A DNA stretch of 64,000 nt from JAZDLX01 sp964538455 (GTDB lineage Bacteria; Electryoneota; Electryoneia; Electryoneales; Electryoneaceae). The translations under genes were made by a program, and so were the position numbers. The notes under the pieces are model-generated. The model searched no databases, was not told where the DNA came from, and was given only the letters and a program-made list of their open reading frames with translations. Shown in pieces: positions 8,647 to 16,771 of the stretch; within the stretch, counting starts at the first letter, position 1, and each line of letters starts with the position of its first letter. The stretch covers positions 41,636 through 105,635 of the forward strand of contig CAZIDZ010000007.1 of assembly GCA_964538455.1 (NCBI GenBank), written 5' to 3'.

Positions 8647-10024
8647 GACCCTGCTCCCGCTGCTTGGCGCCGTCCTGCTCGTTGCGGGATGCGCCGGATC
8701 GCGCCAGGTGCAGGCCCCCGCCGGCACCCGCATGGCCGGAAAACTCGCCGAGCTGCCCCCGAATGTGCTCGACCGTGTTATCTCCGGATCGCTCTACGAG
8801 AGCGAGGGGGACTACCTGCGTGCGCTCCACGAATATTCGAACGCGCTCGCCTTCGACAGCAGCCAGGTCGAACTCTACATCGCCATCGCGGAAATGCACC
8901 GCCAGCTGGGGGAGATGGATCTCGCGCAGAAAATCCTCGAAACGGGAGTGAGTCGGGTTGGGCCGTATCCCGAACTGCTGCTTCCCCTCGGTCGCGTCGA
9001 GTACCAGAATTACGAGTTCGATGATGCGCTCAAGACCTTCCAACAGTACATCTCGATGGATTCGACCAACACCGAGGTGTGGGCGACGCTCGCGGCCATT
9101 TATGAACGCTCCGAGCAGTACGAAGATGCCATCAAGGTCTATCAGCGCCTGGAAAAACTCGAACCGGAAAGCCAGGAGTTGCTGCTCAGCCGGGAGGGGT
9201 CTCTGCTATCCCGCATGAACCGCTATGACGATGCTCTGGCTGTGTATCAGAGGCTCCAGTCGCTCCGTCCGGACGCCCATCTCGTTCCGTTCATGATCGG
9301 CGGTCTTTACCTCGACAAGGGGGACACGGCGAAGGCGTACGATTCATTCCAGCAGGCCACTCGTCTCGCGCCCGATGAACCGAGATACTGGGATCTCCGC
9401 ATCCGTATCGCGGTGATCCTTCGCGACAGCAGCGCCGCGCTCGCCGCCACCGACTCCGCGCTCGTGTTCAACCCGGATGAACCCGATTTGCTCTCGCTGG
9501 CCTCCTCGGTGTACCTCCGCTACCACAGGAACGACCGGGCGATTGAGGTTCTGGAGCACGCCGTCCAGGTCGACTCGACGAACGTCACCAACTTCATCAA
9601 CCTCGGTTTCGTGCTGCATGAAAAGAAAGACTGGGACAAGGCGGAAGCTGTTTACGAGCAGGCCCTGGCGCTCGCTCCGGACGACCCGCAGGTGCTGAAC
9701 AACTTTGCCTACATGCTCGCCGTCTCCGAACGCCGCCTGCCAGACGCGCTGATCTATATTTCGAGGGCGCTCGAACTCCAGCCCGAGAACGCTTCCTACA
9801 TTGACACCAGGGGGTGGGTGTTGTTCAAGATGGGGAGAACGCAGGAGGCGCTCAGCGTGCTGGAGAAGGCCGCGCAACTGGACGACAGCAATCCCGAAAT
9901 CCTCGAGCACCTCGGCGATGTGCACGCCGCGCTCGGCAATCGTGAAACAGCGCGCCAATACTGGTCCGCCGCCCTCGAGAAGGGGGGAGACGCGGAATTG
10001 TTGAGGGAGAAACTTAATCCGTGA
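8618..10024 (+). CDS. TPR-repeat lipoprotein
   Basis: A secreted lipoprotein: hydrophobic signal with lipobox LVAGC, then tetratricopeptide repeats over most of the roughly 468 residues (for example YLRALHEYSNALAFDS, YEDAIKVYQRLEKLEP, WDKAEAVYEQALALAP, ALSVLEKAAQLDDSNP). TPR proteins are protein-protein scaffolds; no catalytic domain is seen. The start is uncertain: ATG 8597, ATG 8618 or TTG 8636 are all in frame and all overlap or abut the rseP stop at 8644-8646. 8618 keeps a standard codon, and 8636 would give the most compact lipoprotein signal. The stop overlaps the next start as GTGA. Confidence 0.85.
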   Translation: MISCASLSRKTLLPLLGAVLLVAGCAGSRQVQAPAGTRMAGKLAELPPNVLDRVISGSLYESEGDYLRALHEYSNALAFDSSQVELYIAIAEMHRQLGEMDLAQKILETGVSRVGPYPELLLPLGRVEYQNYEFDDALKTFQQYISMDSTNTEVWATLAAIYERSEQYEDAIKVYQRLEKLEPESQELLLSREGSLLSRMNRYDDALAVYQRLQSLRPDAHLVPFMIGGLYLDKGDTAKAYDSFQQATRLAPDEPRYWDLRIRIAVILRDSSAALAATDSALVFNPDEPDLLSLASSVYLRYHRNDRAIEVLEHAVQVDSTNVTNFINLGFVLHEKKDWDKAEAVYEQALALAPDDPQVLNNFAYMLAVSERRLPDALIYISRALELQPENASYIDTRGWVLFKMGRTQEALSVLEKAAQLDDSNPEILEHLGDVHAALGNRETARQYWSAALEKGGDAELLREKLNP

Positions 10025-10803
10025 CCCGAACCTCGATCGTTCCCCGCTCGCGTGTTCCCCTGTTTCTGGTTTTCGTTCTGATGTTTGCGGGTTGCGGCGC
10101 CCTGCGCCGCGGAGAAATCCCACCCGCTTCCCCGCGCTCAGCCCGCGTGATGATCGCCGACGAATTCATGCTTGTTCACCGCTTCGAGGGTGTGTTCTTC
10201 CTCAACGTCAAGTCTCCGGAGTACAACGTCACGTTGAAGGGGACATGTCGCCTTGAACACCCGGGCCGTTTCCAGGGCCGCCTGATGGGGCCGTTCGGAA
10301 TCCGGCTCGGCGAACTGGTTCTCAACGATGGTGCCTACCGGATTCTTGCCGCCAACGGCAGGGTGGAGGAGGGCGACGTTCACGATCTCGATCTCCGGCA
10401 GTTGACCGGTGTCGAGCTCCCGGCCGATGATCTGCTGAGCCTCTTCGATCCCGCCGCTAGACCCCCGCCGGAGGGAGTCCGAACGATCTCGCTCCGGGTG
10501 CAAAAGGATTCCGGGTATTGGCTCTGGAGGGTTGACGAAGGCTCGGTTGTTCGGGAAATTCAGCTTGATCCGGTAAAGCGTGTCGTCCGGTCCGAGATGT
10601 GGATGACCGGGGACCAGGTCATATTCCTGAGAAAGGATTACGATCAGTTCGAACGGACCGGCGGCGGAATGGTTGCGCACCGCCTCGTGCTCCACTCCCA
10701 GGCCGACCGGCCGGTGACGGCGGAGCTGGTGTACGAATCGCTGCAACTCGATCCAGAGTGGAAGGACGATCCATTCAGCATGGTGGAGCCCGCGACGCAA
10801 TGA
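10021..10803 (+). CDS. DUF4292-like lipoprotein (LolA/LolB-fold candidate)
   Basis: 260 residues from a GTG that overlaps the previous stop by four bases. The N-terminus is a lipoprotein signal (VPLFLVFVLMFAGCGALRR, lipobox FAGC). The mature chain has the pattern of a half-barrel lipid-binding fold: VHRFEGVFFLNVKSP, a run describing a membrane-like substrate face (GRFQGRLMGPFGIRLGELVLNDG), and a hydrophobic loop near DLLSLF. This resembles DUF4292 proteins of FCB bacteria, thought to have LolB-like folds; transport of lipoprotein or lipid to the outer membrane is an inference. It belongs to the same overlapping gene chain. Confidence 0.7.
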   Translation: MTRTSIVPRSRVPLFLVFVLMFAGCGALRRGEIPPASPRSARVMIADEFMLVHRFEGVFFLNVKSPEYNVTLKGTCRLEHPGRFQGRLMGPFGIRLGELVLNDGAYRILAANGRVEEGDVHDLDLRQLTGVELPADDLLSLFDPAARPPPEGVRTISLRVQKDSGYWLWRVDEGSVVREIQLDPVKRVVRSEMWMTGDQVIFLRKDYDQFERTGGGMVAHRLVLHSQADRPVTAELVYESLQLDPEWKDDPFSMVEPATQ

Positions 10804-11750
10804 AGAACAAATCGCGTATCACGGTACTGGTTCCGCTGTTCAACGAAGAGGAGTCGCTGCCTCACCTGAAGGTTGCGCTCGACGAGGTTCTGGCGCGTGA
10901 GAAAATCCGGGCCGAGCTGCTGTTTGTCGACGACGGCAGCAGCGACGGCTCAGCCGGGATGATCGACGGCTTCGCCCGCGAGGACAAGCGCGTCAAGGTG
11001 ATCCATTTTCGGCGAAACAGGGGAAAATCGGCCGCGCTGGAGGCGGGCTTCCGCCAGGCTCAGGGGGAGTTCGTCGTCACCATGGACGCCGACCTGCAGG
11101 ACGATCCCAACGAGATCCCTAGCCTGATTGCGAAGCTGGAACAGGGCTTCGACATGGTCAGCGGCTGGAAAAGGAAGCGGCATGATCCCCTCTCGAAGAT
11201 CATGCCGAGCAAATTCTTCAACCTTGTCGCGAGGCTGACCAGCGGCATCCACCTCCACGATTTCAACTGCGGATTGAAAATCTACCGCCGCGAAGTGCTC
11301 GATACGATCGATTTGTACGGCGAACTCCACCGCTTCATCCCGATCCTCGCCGGCAGCCAGGGGTGGCGCATCGGCGAACTGCCCGTGCAGCATCACGCGC
11401 GGAAATGGGGGAAGACAAAGTTTGGCATCTCGCGTTTTCTCTACGGCTTTCTCGATCTGCTGACCGTTCTGTTCATCACCCGCTTCGCCGTGCGCCCGAT
11501 GCACCTGTTCGGCGGGATCGGCCTGCTCACCAGCCTGGTCGGTTTCGCGATCCTCGTCTATCTCACCGTGATGTGGTTCATGGGGCACGGGATCGGCAAC
11601 CGCCCCCTGTTCTTCCTCGGCATCCTGCTGATGATCGTCGGCATGCAGTCCTTCTCCATTGGTTTGATCGGCGAGATGATCACCCACCATCATGCGTCGC
11701 TGCGGCTGCTGCAGAAGAACAATGTGAAAGAACTCGAGGAAAAACCATGA
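10800..11750 (+). CDS. Polyprenyl-phosphate sugar transferase-type glycosyltransferase family 2
   Basis: 316 residues. The N-terminal GT-A domain (about 1-230) begins ITVLVPLFNEEESLP, has the nucleotide-binding VDDGSSDGS and the metal-binding MDADLQDDP. Two C-terminal membrane helices follow (around FGGIGLLTSLVGFAILVYL and LFFLGILLMIVGMQSFSIG). This is the architecture of dolichol/undecaprenyl-phosphate mannosyl- or glucosyltransferases (DPM1/GtrB/ArnC type), which load a sugar onto the lipid carrier at the cytoplasmic face. The actual sugar is not predictable. ATG overlaps the upstream TGA (ATGA) and its own stop overlaps the next ATG the same way. Confidence 0.9.
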   Translation: MKNKSRITVLVPLFNEEESLPHLKVALDEVLAREKIRAELLFVDDGSSDGSAGMIDGFAREDKRVKVIHFRRNRGKSAALEAGFRQAQGEFVVTMDADLQDDPNEIPSLIAKLEQGFDMVSGWKRKRHDPLSKIMPSKFFNLVARLTSGIHLHDFNCGLKIYRREVLDTIDLYGELHRFIPILAGSQGWRIGELPVQHHARKWGKTKFGISRFLYGFLDLLTVLFITRFAVRPMHLFGGIGLLTSLVGFAILVYLTVMWFMGHGIGNRPLFFLGILLMIVGMQSFSIGLIGEMITHHHASLRLLQKNNVKELEEKP

Positions 11751-12886
11751 TCGTCGGGTTGGTCGCTCCCTTGCCGCCTCTGCGCGGCGGGATTACCCAT
11801 TTCGACGTTCTCCTCCTCGACGGTCTTCGCAGCGCTGGCCACACCGTAGTGCCCATCAGCTACCGGACGCTCTACCCGTCGTTCCTGTTTCCCGGAAAAT
11901 CGCAATTCGATGACGCCCTCGCGCTGGATCCGGAGACCCGGCCGTTGCTCAAGGCGTGGGATCCGCTCACCTGGGTGCGGACGCGCGCTGCGCTGAAAAA
12001 GGCGGGAGTGGAATCGCTGCTGCTGGTCCATTGGCACCCCTTTTTCGCCCCTTGCCTGCGTTTCCTGGCGTCTTTCCGTCCCCGGCAGGGTATTGCGCTG
12101 TATGTCCACAACGCCATGCCCCACGAGAACGCCTGGATGGGCAAGCTGCTCAATCCGCTGCTCTACCGCGCCGTCGACCGCATGTTCATTGGATCGGATG
12201 CGGAGGCGGAGGTTCTGCGCCGCGTCGCACCAAAGGTGCCCGTTCGCACCGTGATCCACCCGGTGCATGACCGTTTTAGACGGTTCTTTCCGGAGATGAC
12301 GACGCGTGAGGCGCGGACGAGGCTCGGAGTTTCCGGGGATAAGCCGCTGCTGGTGCACCTCGGGCTCGTTCGCCCTTACAAGGGCGTGGATATCCTGCTC
12401 GAAGCGATCGGACGATTGCCGAGGGGGAAAGTGACCCTGGAGGTTGCCGGGGAGTTCTATGACGACCGGTCGACCTATGAGCAAATCGTCGAACGGTTGG
12501 GGATTCGGGACGAGGTGACGCTGACCGACCGCTACCTCAGCGATGAGGACATGGCGCTCCGTCTGCGGGCGGCGGACGCTGTCGTGCTCCCCTACCGCTC
12601 CGTCACTCAGAGCGGCGTCGCGATGGCGGCCCTCTCGATGGGAACCCCGGTCATCGCCACCCGCGTCGGTCAGCTCGCGCAGGTGATCGTCCATCCGGAA
12701 TACGGCGAGTTGGTCGAACCGGGGAATGCCGCAGCGCTCGCCGAAGCCATCGAACGCTACCTGGGGCGGTACAAGCCGGGGGATGCGAAGCTGCGGCGGC
12801 GGATTCGCAAACTCGCTGATGAACAGTTCGGGCGCTGGGAGCAATTCGCGGACCGGATGCTGCGGCCCGAATCGGAAAGTGCGTGA
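11747..12886 (+). CDS. Glycosyltransferase family 4 (GT-B fold)
   Basis: 379 residues. N-terminal Rossmann half opens with MIVGLVAPLPPLRGGI, the usual glycine-rich acceptor-side loop. The C-terminal half contains the family-4 core LVHLGLVRPYKGVDILLEAI, then the E-x7-E-like region around DAVVLPYRSVTQSGVAMAAL, followed by GTPVIATRVGQLAQVI, which together bind the nucleotide-sugar. Such enzymes extend lipid-linked or surface glycans from a cytoplasmic donor. Lies between two family 2 transferases, so the three may build one glycan. Donor and acceptor unknown. Confidence 0.92.
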   Translation: MIVGLVAPLPPLRGGITHFDVLLLDGLRSAGHTVVPISYRTLYPSFLFPGKSQFDDALALDPETRPLLKAWDPLTWVRTRAALKKAGVESLLLVHWHPFFAPCLRFLASFRPRQGIALYVHNAMPHENAWMGKLLNPLLYRAVDRMFIGSDAEAEVLRRVAPKVPVRTVIHPVHDRFRRFFPEMTTREARTRLGVSGDKPLLVHLGLVRPYKGVDILLEAIGRLPRGKVTLEVAGEFYDDRSTYEQIVERLGIRDEVTLTDRYLSDEDMALRLRAADAVVLPYRSVTQSGVAMAALSMGTPVIATRVGQLAQVIVHPEYGELVEPGNAAALAEAIERYLGRYKPGDAKLRRRIRKLADEQFGRWEQFADRMLRPESESA

Positions 12887-13815
12887 TGTTTCATCGTGTC
12901 GCCTGGGTGATGGTGAACCACAACGGTGGCGGGGAACTGCTCGCGACGGTGGATTCGCTGGCGGATGATTTGTCCGCTGGCGACACGATTGTCCTGGTCG
13001 ACAACGGCAGCGGCGACGGTTCGGCCGAGCAGGTGCTGGCGCTCCACAGGAACGTTGTGCTGCTTCGCAACGATGACAATCTGCCTTTCTCCGCCGCGAG
13101 CAACCGGGGGATACAGTACGCGCTCGAGCGGGATTGCCCTTGGATCGGCCTGCTCAATCCGGATGTTCGGGTCACGCCGGGTCTCACCGATGAACTCGTG
13201 CGCGCCCTCGAGGAGGGTGGGGCGGAGCGCGTTGGCGCCGTCAGCCCTGTGATCACCTTCGGCGGCACGGATCGCATCTGGTTCGCGGGTGGTGTGATCC
13301 TCTGGCCGCTCGCCTGGATTCATCACCGGGGAATGGGGAAACACCGTGGCAATGCCTACCGTTATCACGGGTTCACGAGCTATCTTACCGGATGCTGTTG
13401 GCTTTCCCCGGCGCAGGCGTGGCGCGAGGTTGGGCTGCTCGACGAACGGTATCTGATGTACGCGGAGGACGCCGACTGGTCGGCCCGTGCGCGAGCGGCC
13501 GGGTGGCGGCTTCGTGTCCACTCGACCGCGTCGCTTCAGCACAACGTCTCCTCTTCCACGAAGGGGAGGTTTTCGCCGGTCAAGCTGTATTACCGGACGG
13601 TGATGGGGCGTAGATTCTTCAAATTCAACACGCCTCTCTGGGCGCGCCCTTTGCAGTTGATCGGCGCGACGTTGATGCATCTCGTCTACGCTGCGTTCTT
13701 ACTTTTGACGGGCAATGCTGAGGCGCTTGAAGCGTATCGTAGGGCCCTGCGCCTGAAACCCACGGAGCGAGTGAAGTGGCCGCCTTCCCCGAAACAGATC
13801 GTCAGCTCGTCGTAG
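12886..13815 (+). CDS. Glycosyltransferase family 2 (rhamnosyltransferase-like)
   Basis: 309 residues. GT-A domain: VAWVMVNHNGGGELLATVDSL at the start, VDNGSGDGSAEQ, NLPFSAASNRGIQYAL and LLNPDVRV (a DxD-type metal site as NPDVR). YLMYAEDADWSARARAAGW is the catalytic-base region typical of rhamnosyl/galactofuranosyl-type enzymes that add sugars to O-antigen-like chains. A hydrophobic segment near the C-terminus (LQLIGATLMHLVYAAFLLL) may associate with the membrane. The ATG shares one base with the upstream TGA; an in-frame GTG lies immediately before at 12883. Confidence 0.9.
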   Translation: MFHRVAWVMVNHNGGGELLATVDSLADDLSAGDTIVLVDNGSGDGSAEQVLALHRNVVLLRNDDNLPFSAASNRGIQYALERDCPWIGLLNPDVRVTPGLTDELVRALEEGGAERVGAVSPVITFGGTDRIWFAGGVILWPLAWIHHRGMGKHRGNAYRYHGFTSYLTGCCWLSPAQAWREVGLLDERYLMYAEDADWSARARAAGWRLRVHSTASLQHNVSSSTKGRFSPVKLYYRTVMGRRFFKFNTPLWARPLQLIGATLMHLVYAAFLLLTGNAEALEAYRRALRLKPTERVKWPPSPKQIVSSS

Positions 13816-14687
13816 ACGCCCGGAGATGGTCCGGGGGGATCGCGCGGGAGTGGCTGCTGCCCTGGATCCTGCTGGCGCTGCTCGGCGGCACGGCGGTTTT
13901 CGAGTGGTTCTACTCGCCGATCGAAAGCGCCCTCGGCGATTTCATGGTGTGGTCGCGCCCCGTCCGGCCCGAGGCGGGACGCGCGTGGGAGTTGAACCAG
14001 CAGGGCGCGGACGCGATGAAAACGCTCGGCGCGCTCGCCCAGACGTCCCGGCTTCGGCAGGCGGCGGGGGGGACACTGTCTCGTTGGAGCATGGTCCCCG
14101 CCTTGATGGATTCGTTCGACGTCTTCTCCATCTCGCCGCAACGGTTCATCGATCTCTACGACCAGTTGCCGCCCGCCCTGCAGGGAATGGTGATCCGGCC
14201 GATTGACCTCGTGCATGTGCGTACCGCGGGAACATGGCAACGGGTCTTTTTCGTCCGCGAGGGCGACCGCAGAATGCTCTACCTCGTCGATCCCTACAAC
14301 GTCGTCCTCTACCAGTCGAAGCTCCCCGATTCTTTCTTTGAGCGGTACGACCGCTTTTCGCGCCCTGTGGAGGGGTACCTCGATCAGGTCGGTCAATATG
14401 CCGTCATCGCGCCCGCCGAGGCGTTCTTCCAGGCGCTCGCCCCCGCGGGCAAGGTGGAGCTCAGCTCCGGCGACCTCCGCTGGATTGCGTCGCTCGAAGG
14501 CCGCCTCGAGAGCGTTGGCTTCGCCGCCAAGCCCACCGACGAGCTTTGGGAAATCGGGTTCGAGGTGTCGCGCGAGGGGAGAGTGCTCGTTTACCGGTAC
14601 TGGATCGGCAAAGCGGCGGGCGAGACGCTCATCCATGAACTCCAGTCGTTCAAACGCAGCGAGCAGGCCGGGGGGAAATCGAAATGA
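13776..14687 (+). CDS. Unrecognised single-pass membrane protein next to a penicillin-binding protein
   Basis: I do not recognise the family. 303 residues from a GTG, the only start ahead of the single membrane helix (about residues 25-45, EWLLPWILLALLGGTAVF). The rest is predicted extracytoplasmic, with a mixed alpha/beta look and acidic and aromatic segments such as LVDPYNVVLYQSKLPDSFF and FFQALAPAGKVELSSGD. No cysteines or obvious catalytic motif. It overlaps the preceding glycosyltransferase by 40 bases and the following PBP gene by four (ATGA), so its product is made together with the murein synthase. A role as PBP partner is inference from position only. Confidence 0.75.
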   Translation: MAAFPETDRQLVVDARRWSGGIAREWLLPWILLALLGGTAVFEWFYSPIESALGDFMVWSRPVRPEAGRAWELNQQGADAMKTLGALAQTSRLRQAAGGTLSRWSMVPALMDSFDVFSISPQRFIDLYDQLPPALQGMVIRPIDLVHVRTAGTWQRVFFVREGDRRMLYLVDPYNVVLYQSKLPDSFFERYDRFSRPVEGYLDQVGQYAVIAPAEAFFQALAPAGKVELSSGDLRWIASLEGRLESVGFAAKPTDELWEIGFEVSREGRVLVYRYWIGKAAGETLIHELQSFKRSEQAGGKSK

Positions 14688-16771
14688 ACCGCTTCGCCCT
14701 GTTCTGCTCCCGGCTCGGATACCTGATTCTCGGATTCGCCGCTCTCGGCGTCACCGGCCTCATCTTCCTCGTGGCGGTCAATGTCGATGGCATTCCCCGC
14801 GTTCCCGATGAACTGAACCGGCTGATTGCCGTCTCGCCCACGGAAGTGTACGCCGCGGACGGTTCCCTGCTGACCCGTGTCGGCGGCCGCCGCGCCGTAC
14901 CGCTTGACCGCATCGCACGCACCTACCAGCTCTCGGTGCTCGCCGCCGAGGATGACGACTTCTATCACCATCACGGCATCGATAAACCCGCGCTGGTGAA
15001 GGCGACGTGGAACGCTCTGCAGGGGAGCAAAAGCCGCGGCGGGAGTACGATCACCCAGCAACTCGCACGAAACCTGTTCTTCAGCTTCGAAAAAACCTAC
15101 GCGAGAAAATTCCGCGAAATCCTCGCCACCCTCGAAATCGAGCGGCGATTCAGCAAGGACGAGATTCTCGCCGCCTACTGCAACGGGATATATTTCGGCA
15201 ACTACGCCTACGGCATCGAGGAGGCGGCGACCTCCTACTTTGGCGTCCACGCCGCTAACCTCGACCTCGCCCAGGCCTCCCTGCTCGCCGGACTACCCCA
15301 GTCCCCGAGCCGCTACAATCCGTACCGCTATCCCGACCGCGCGGAGGCGCGCCAGGACTGGATCCTCAACCGTCTCAAGATGCTCGATTGGATCGACCTC
15401 GACGAGTATCGCTCCGCCGCGGCCGAGCCCCTCGACTTCCAGCCGCTCTACCAGACCGCCGACGAGGGGAGTTACTTCCTCGACGCCGTGCTTGACCAGC
15501 TTGAGGAGAAGTACGGCCGCACGGTGCTCTACCACGGCGGGTTGAAGATCTACACCACTCTCGATCCCACGCTCCAGTCGTGGGCGGTTGAAGCGGTCCA
15601 GGAGGGGTTGGGCGATCTCGACAGCCGGTTGGGCTTGCCCCGCTTCGACCCGACGCGCGAGGAGGATCGTCAGAACTATCCACAGGCAGCCCTGGTGGCG
15701 ATCGAGGCGGCCACCGGTGCCGTGCAGGCACTCGTCGGCGGCCGCGACTGGCAGGCGAGCCAGTTCAACCGCGCCGTGCAGGCGCAGCGCAATATGGGCT
15801 CCGTGCTCAAGCCCGTGCTCTACCTGACCGCGATGGAAAAACTGGGGGTTCACCCGGCCTCGCTGATCAACGACGACAGTATCACCGTCGTGATCCCCGG
15901 CACCAACCCCTGGTCGCCGACGAATTTCTATCCCAATTTTCGCGGCACGACGATCCTGAAGACGGCGCTCGAACAGTCGCTCAACACCCCCGCCGTTCGA
16001 CTCATCCTCTCCGTCGGGCCGGAGAACGTGGTCGAGAGCCTGCAAAAGCTGCAAGTGCGCTCGCCGCTGCTGCCGCATTACAGTATCGCTCTCGGCGGAG
16101 TTTCGGTCTCTGCCGTGGAACTGGCGGCGATTGGAGGCTCGATCGCTAATCTTGGCGAGGTCATCCAGCCTTACTACGTGCGCCGCATCGAGGACGACCG
16201 GGGTCAGATCCTCGAGGAACATCTCGCCACTCGCCGGGCGGAGTTCGATCCGGAAGTCACCTACATGCTGGTCGACATGATGAAGGGGGTGATCGCTCAG
16301 GGGACTGCCGCGGAAGTCAAACAGTACGGATTTACGCTGCCGGCGATCGGAAAGACCGGCACCACAGACGATCACCGGGACTCCTGGTTCCTCGGCGCAA
16401 CAACGCAGCTCTCGGTGTCAACCTGGGTCGGGTTCGACGACTACCGGCAGATGATCGATGTCAAGGAGGAGGGGATCACCGGTTCGACCGGGGCGATGCC
16501 GATTTGGGTGAATTTCATGCTCAAGGCAACCGAGGGAGAACCGCCGAGGGACTTTCCTGTGCCCTCAGGGATCGAGTTCGTTCCCGTGAGCCCTTGGACC
16601 GGGAAGAATGTGTCGGAGCGGGCGAAGGGTGCGATGATCGCCGCGCTGCCGGAAGGTGTGGAGCTGCCCGATTCCACCCTGTTGCGCATCGAGGCGAGCT
16701 GGGGCGACACCGTTCGCGTCGACTCCCTGGGACAGGTGACCATGCACCTCCGTGAGGAGGCGCTCCCATGA
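14684..16771 (+). CDS. Bifunctional class A penicillin-binding protein (PBP1-type)
   Basis: Polymerises and cross-links peptidoglycan at the outer face of the inner membrane. 695 residues: one N-terminal membrane anchor (about 10-33), then a GT51 glycosyltransferase domain with AAEDDDFYHHHGID (catalytic Glu89), GGSTITQQLARNLF and RKFREILATLEIE. The transpeptidase domain follows, with SVLK (Ser373/Lys376), SLN (432-434) and KTGT (557-560). All three penicillin-binding motifs are intact. Somewhat shorter than E. coli PBP1A, lacking room for a large accessory domain. ATG overlaps the upstream TGA and the TGA overlaps the next ATG. Confidence 0.95.
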   Translation: MNRFALFCSRLGYLILGFAALGVTGLIFLVAVNVDGIPRVPDELNRLIAVSPTEVYAADGSLLTRVGGRRAVPLDRIARTYQLSVLAAEDDDFYHHHGIDKPALVKATWNALQGSKSRGGSTITQQLARNLFFSFEKTYARKFREILATLEIERRFSKDEILAAYCNGIYFGNYAYGIEEAATSYFGVHAANLDLAQASLLAGLPQSPSRYNPYRYPDRAEARQDWILNRLKMLDWIDLDEYRSAAAEPLDFQPLYQTADEGSYFLDAVLDQLEEKYGRTVLYHGGLKIYTTLDPTLQSWAVEAVQEGLGDLDSRLGLPRFDPTREEDRQNYPQAALVAIEAATGAVQALVGGRDWQASQFNRAVQAQRNMGSVLKPVLYLTAMEKLGVHPASLINDDSITVVIPGTNPWSPTNFYPNFRGTTILKTALEQSLNTPAVRLILSVGPENVVESLQKLQVRSPLLPHYSIALGGVSVSAVELAAIGGSIANLGEVIQPYYVRRIEDDRGQILEEHLATRRAEFDPEVTYMLVDMMKGVIAQGTAAEVKQYGFTLPAIGKTGTTDDHRDSWFLGATTQLSVSTWVGFDDYRQMIDVKEEGITGSTGAMPIWVNFMLKATEGEPPRDFPVPSGIEFVPVSPWTGKNVSERAKGAMIAALPEGVELPDSTLLRIEASWGDTVRVDSLGQVTMHLREEALP

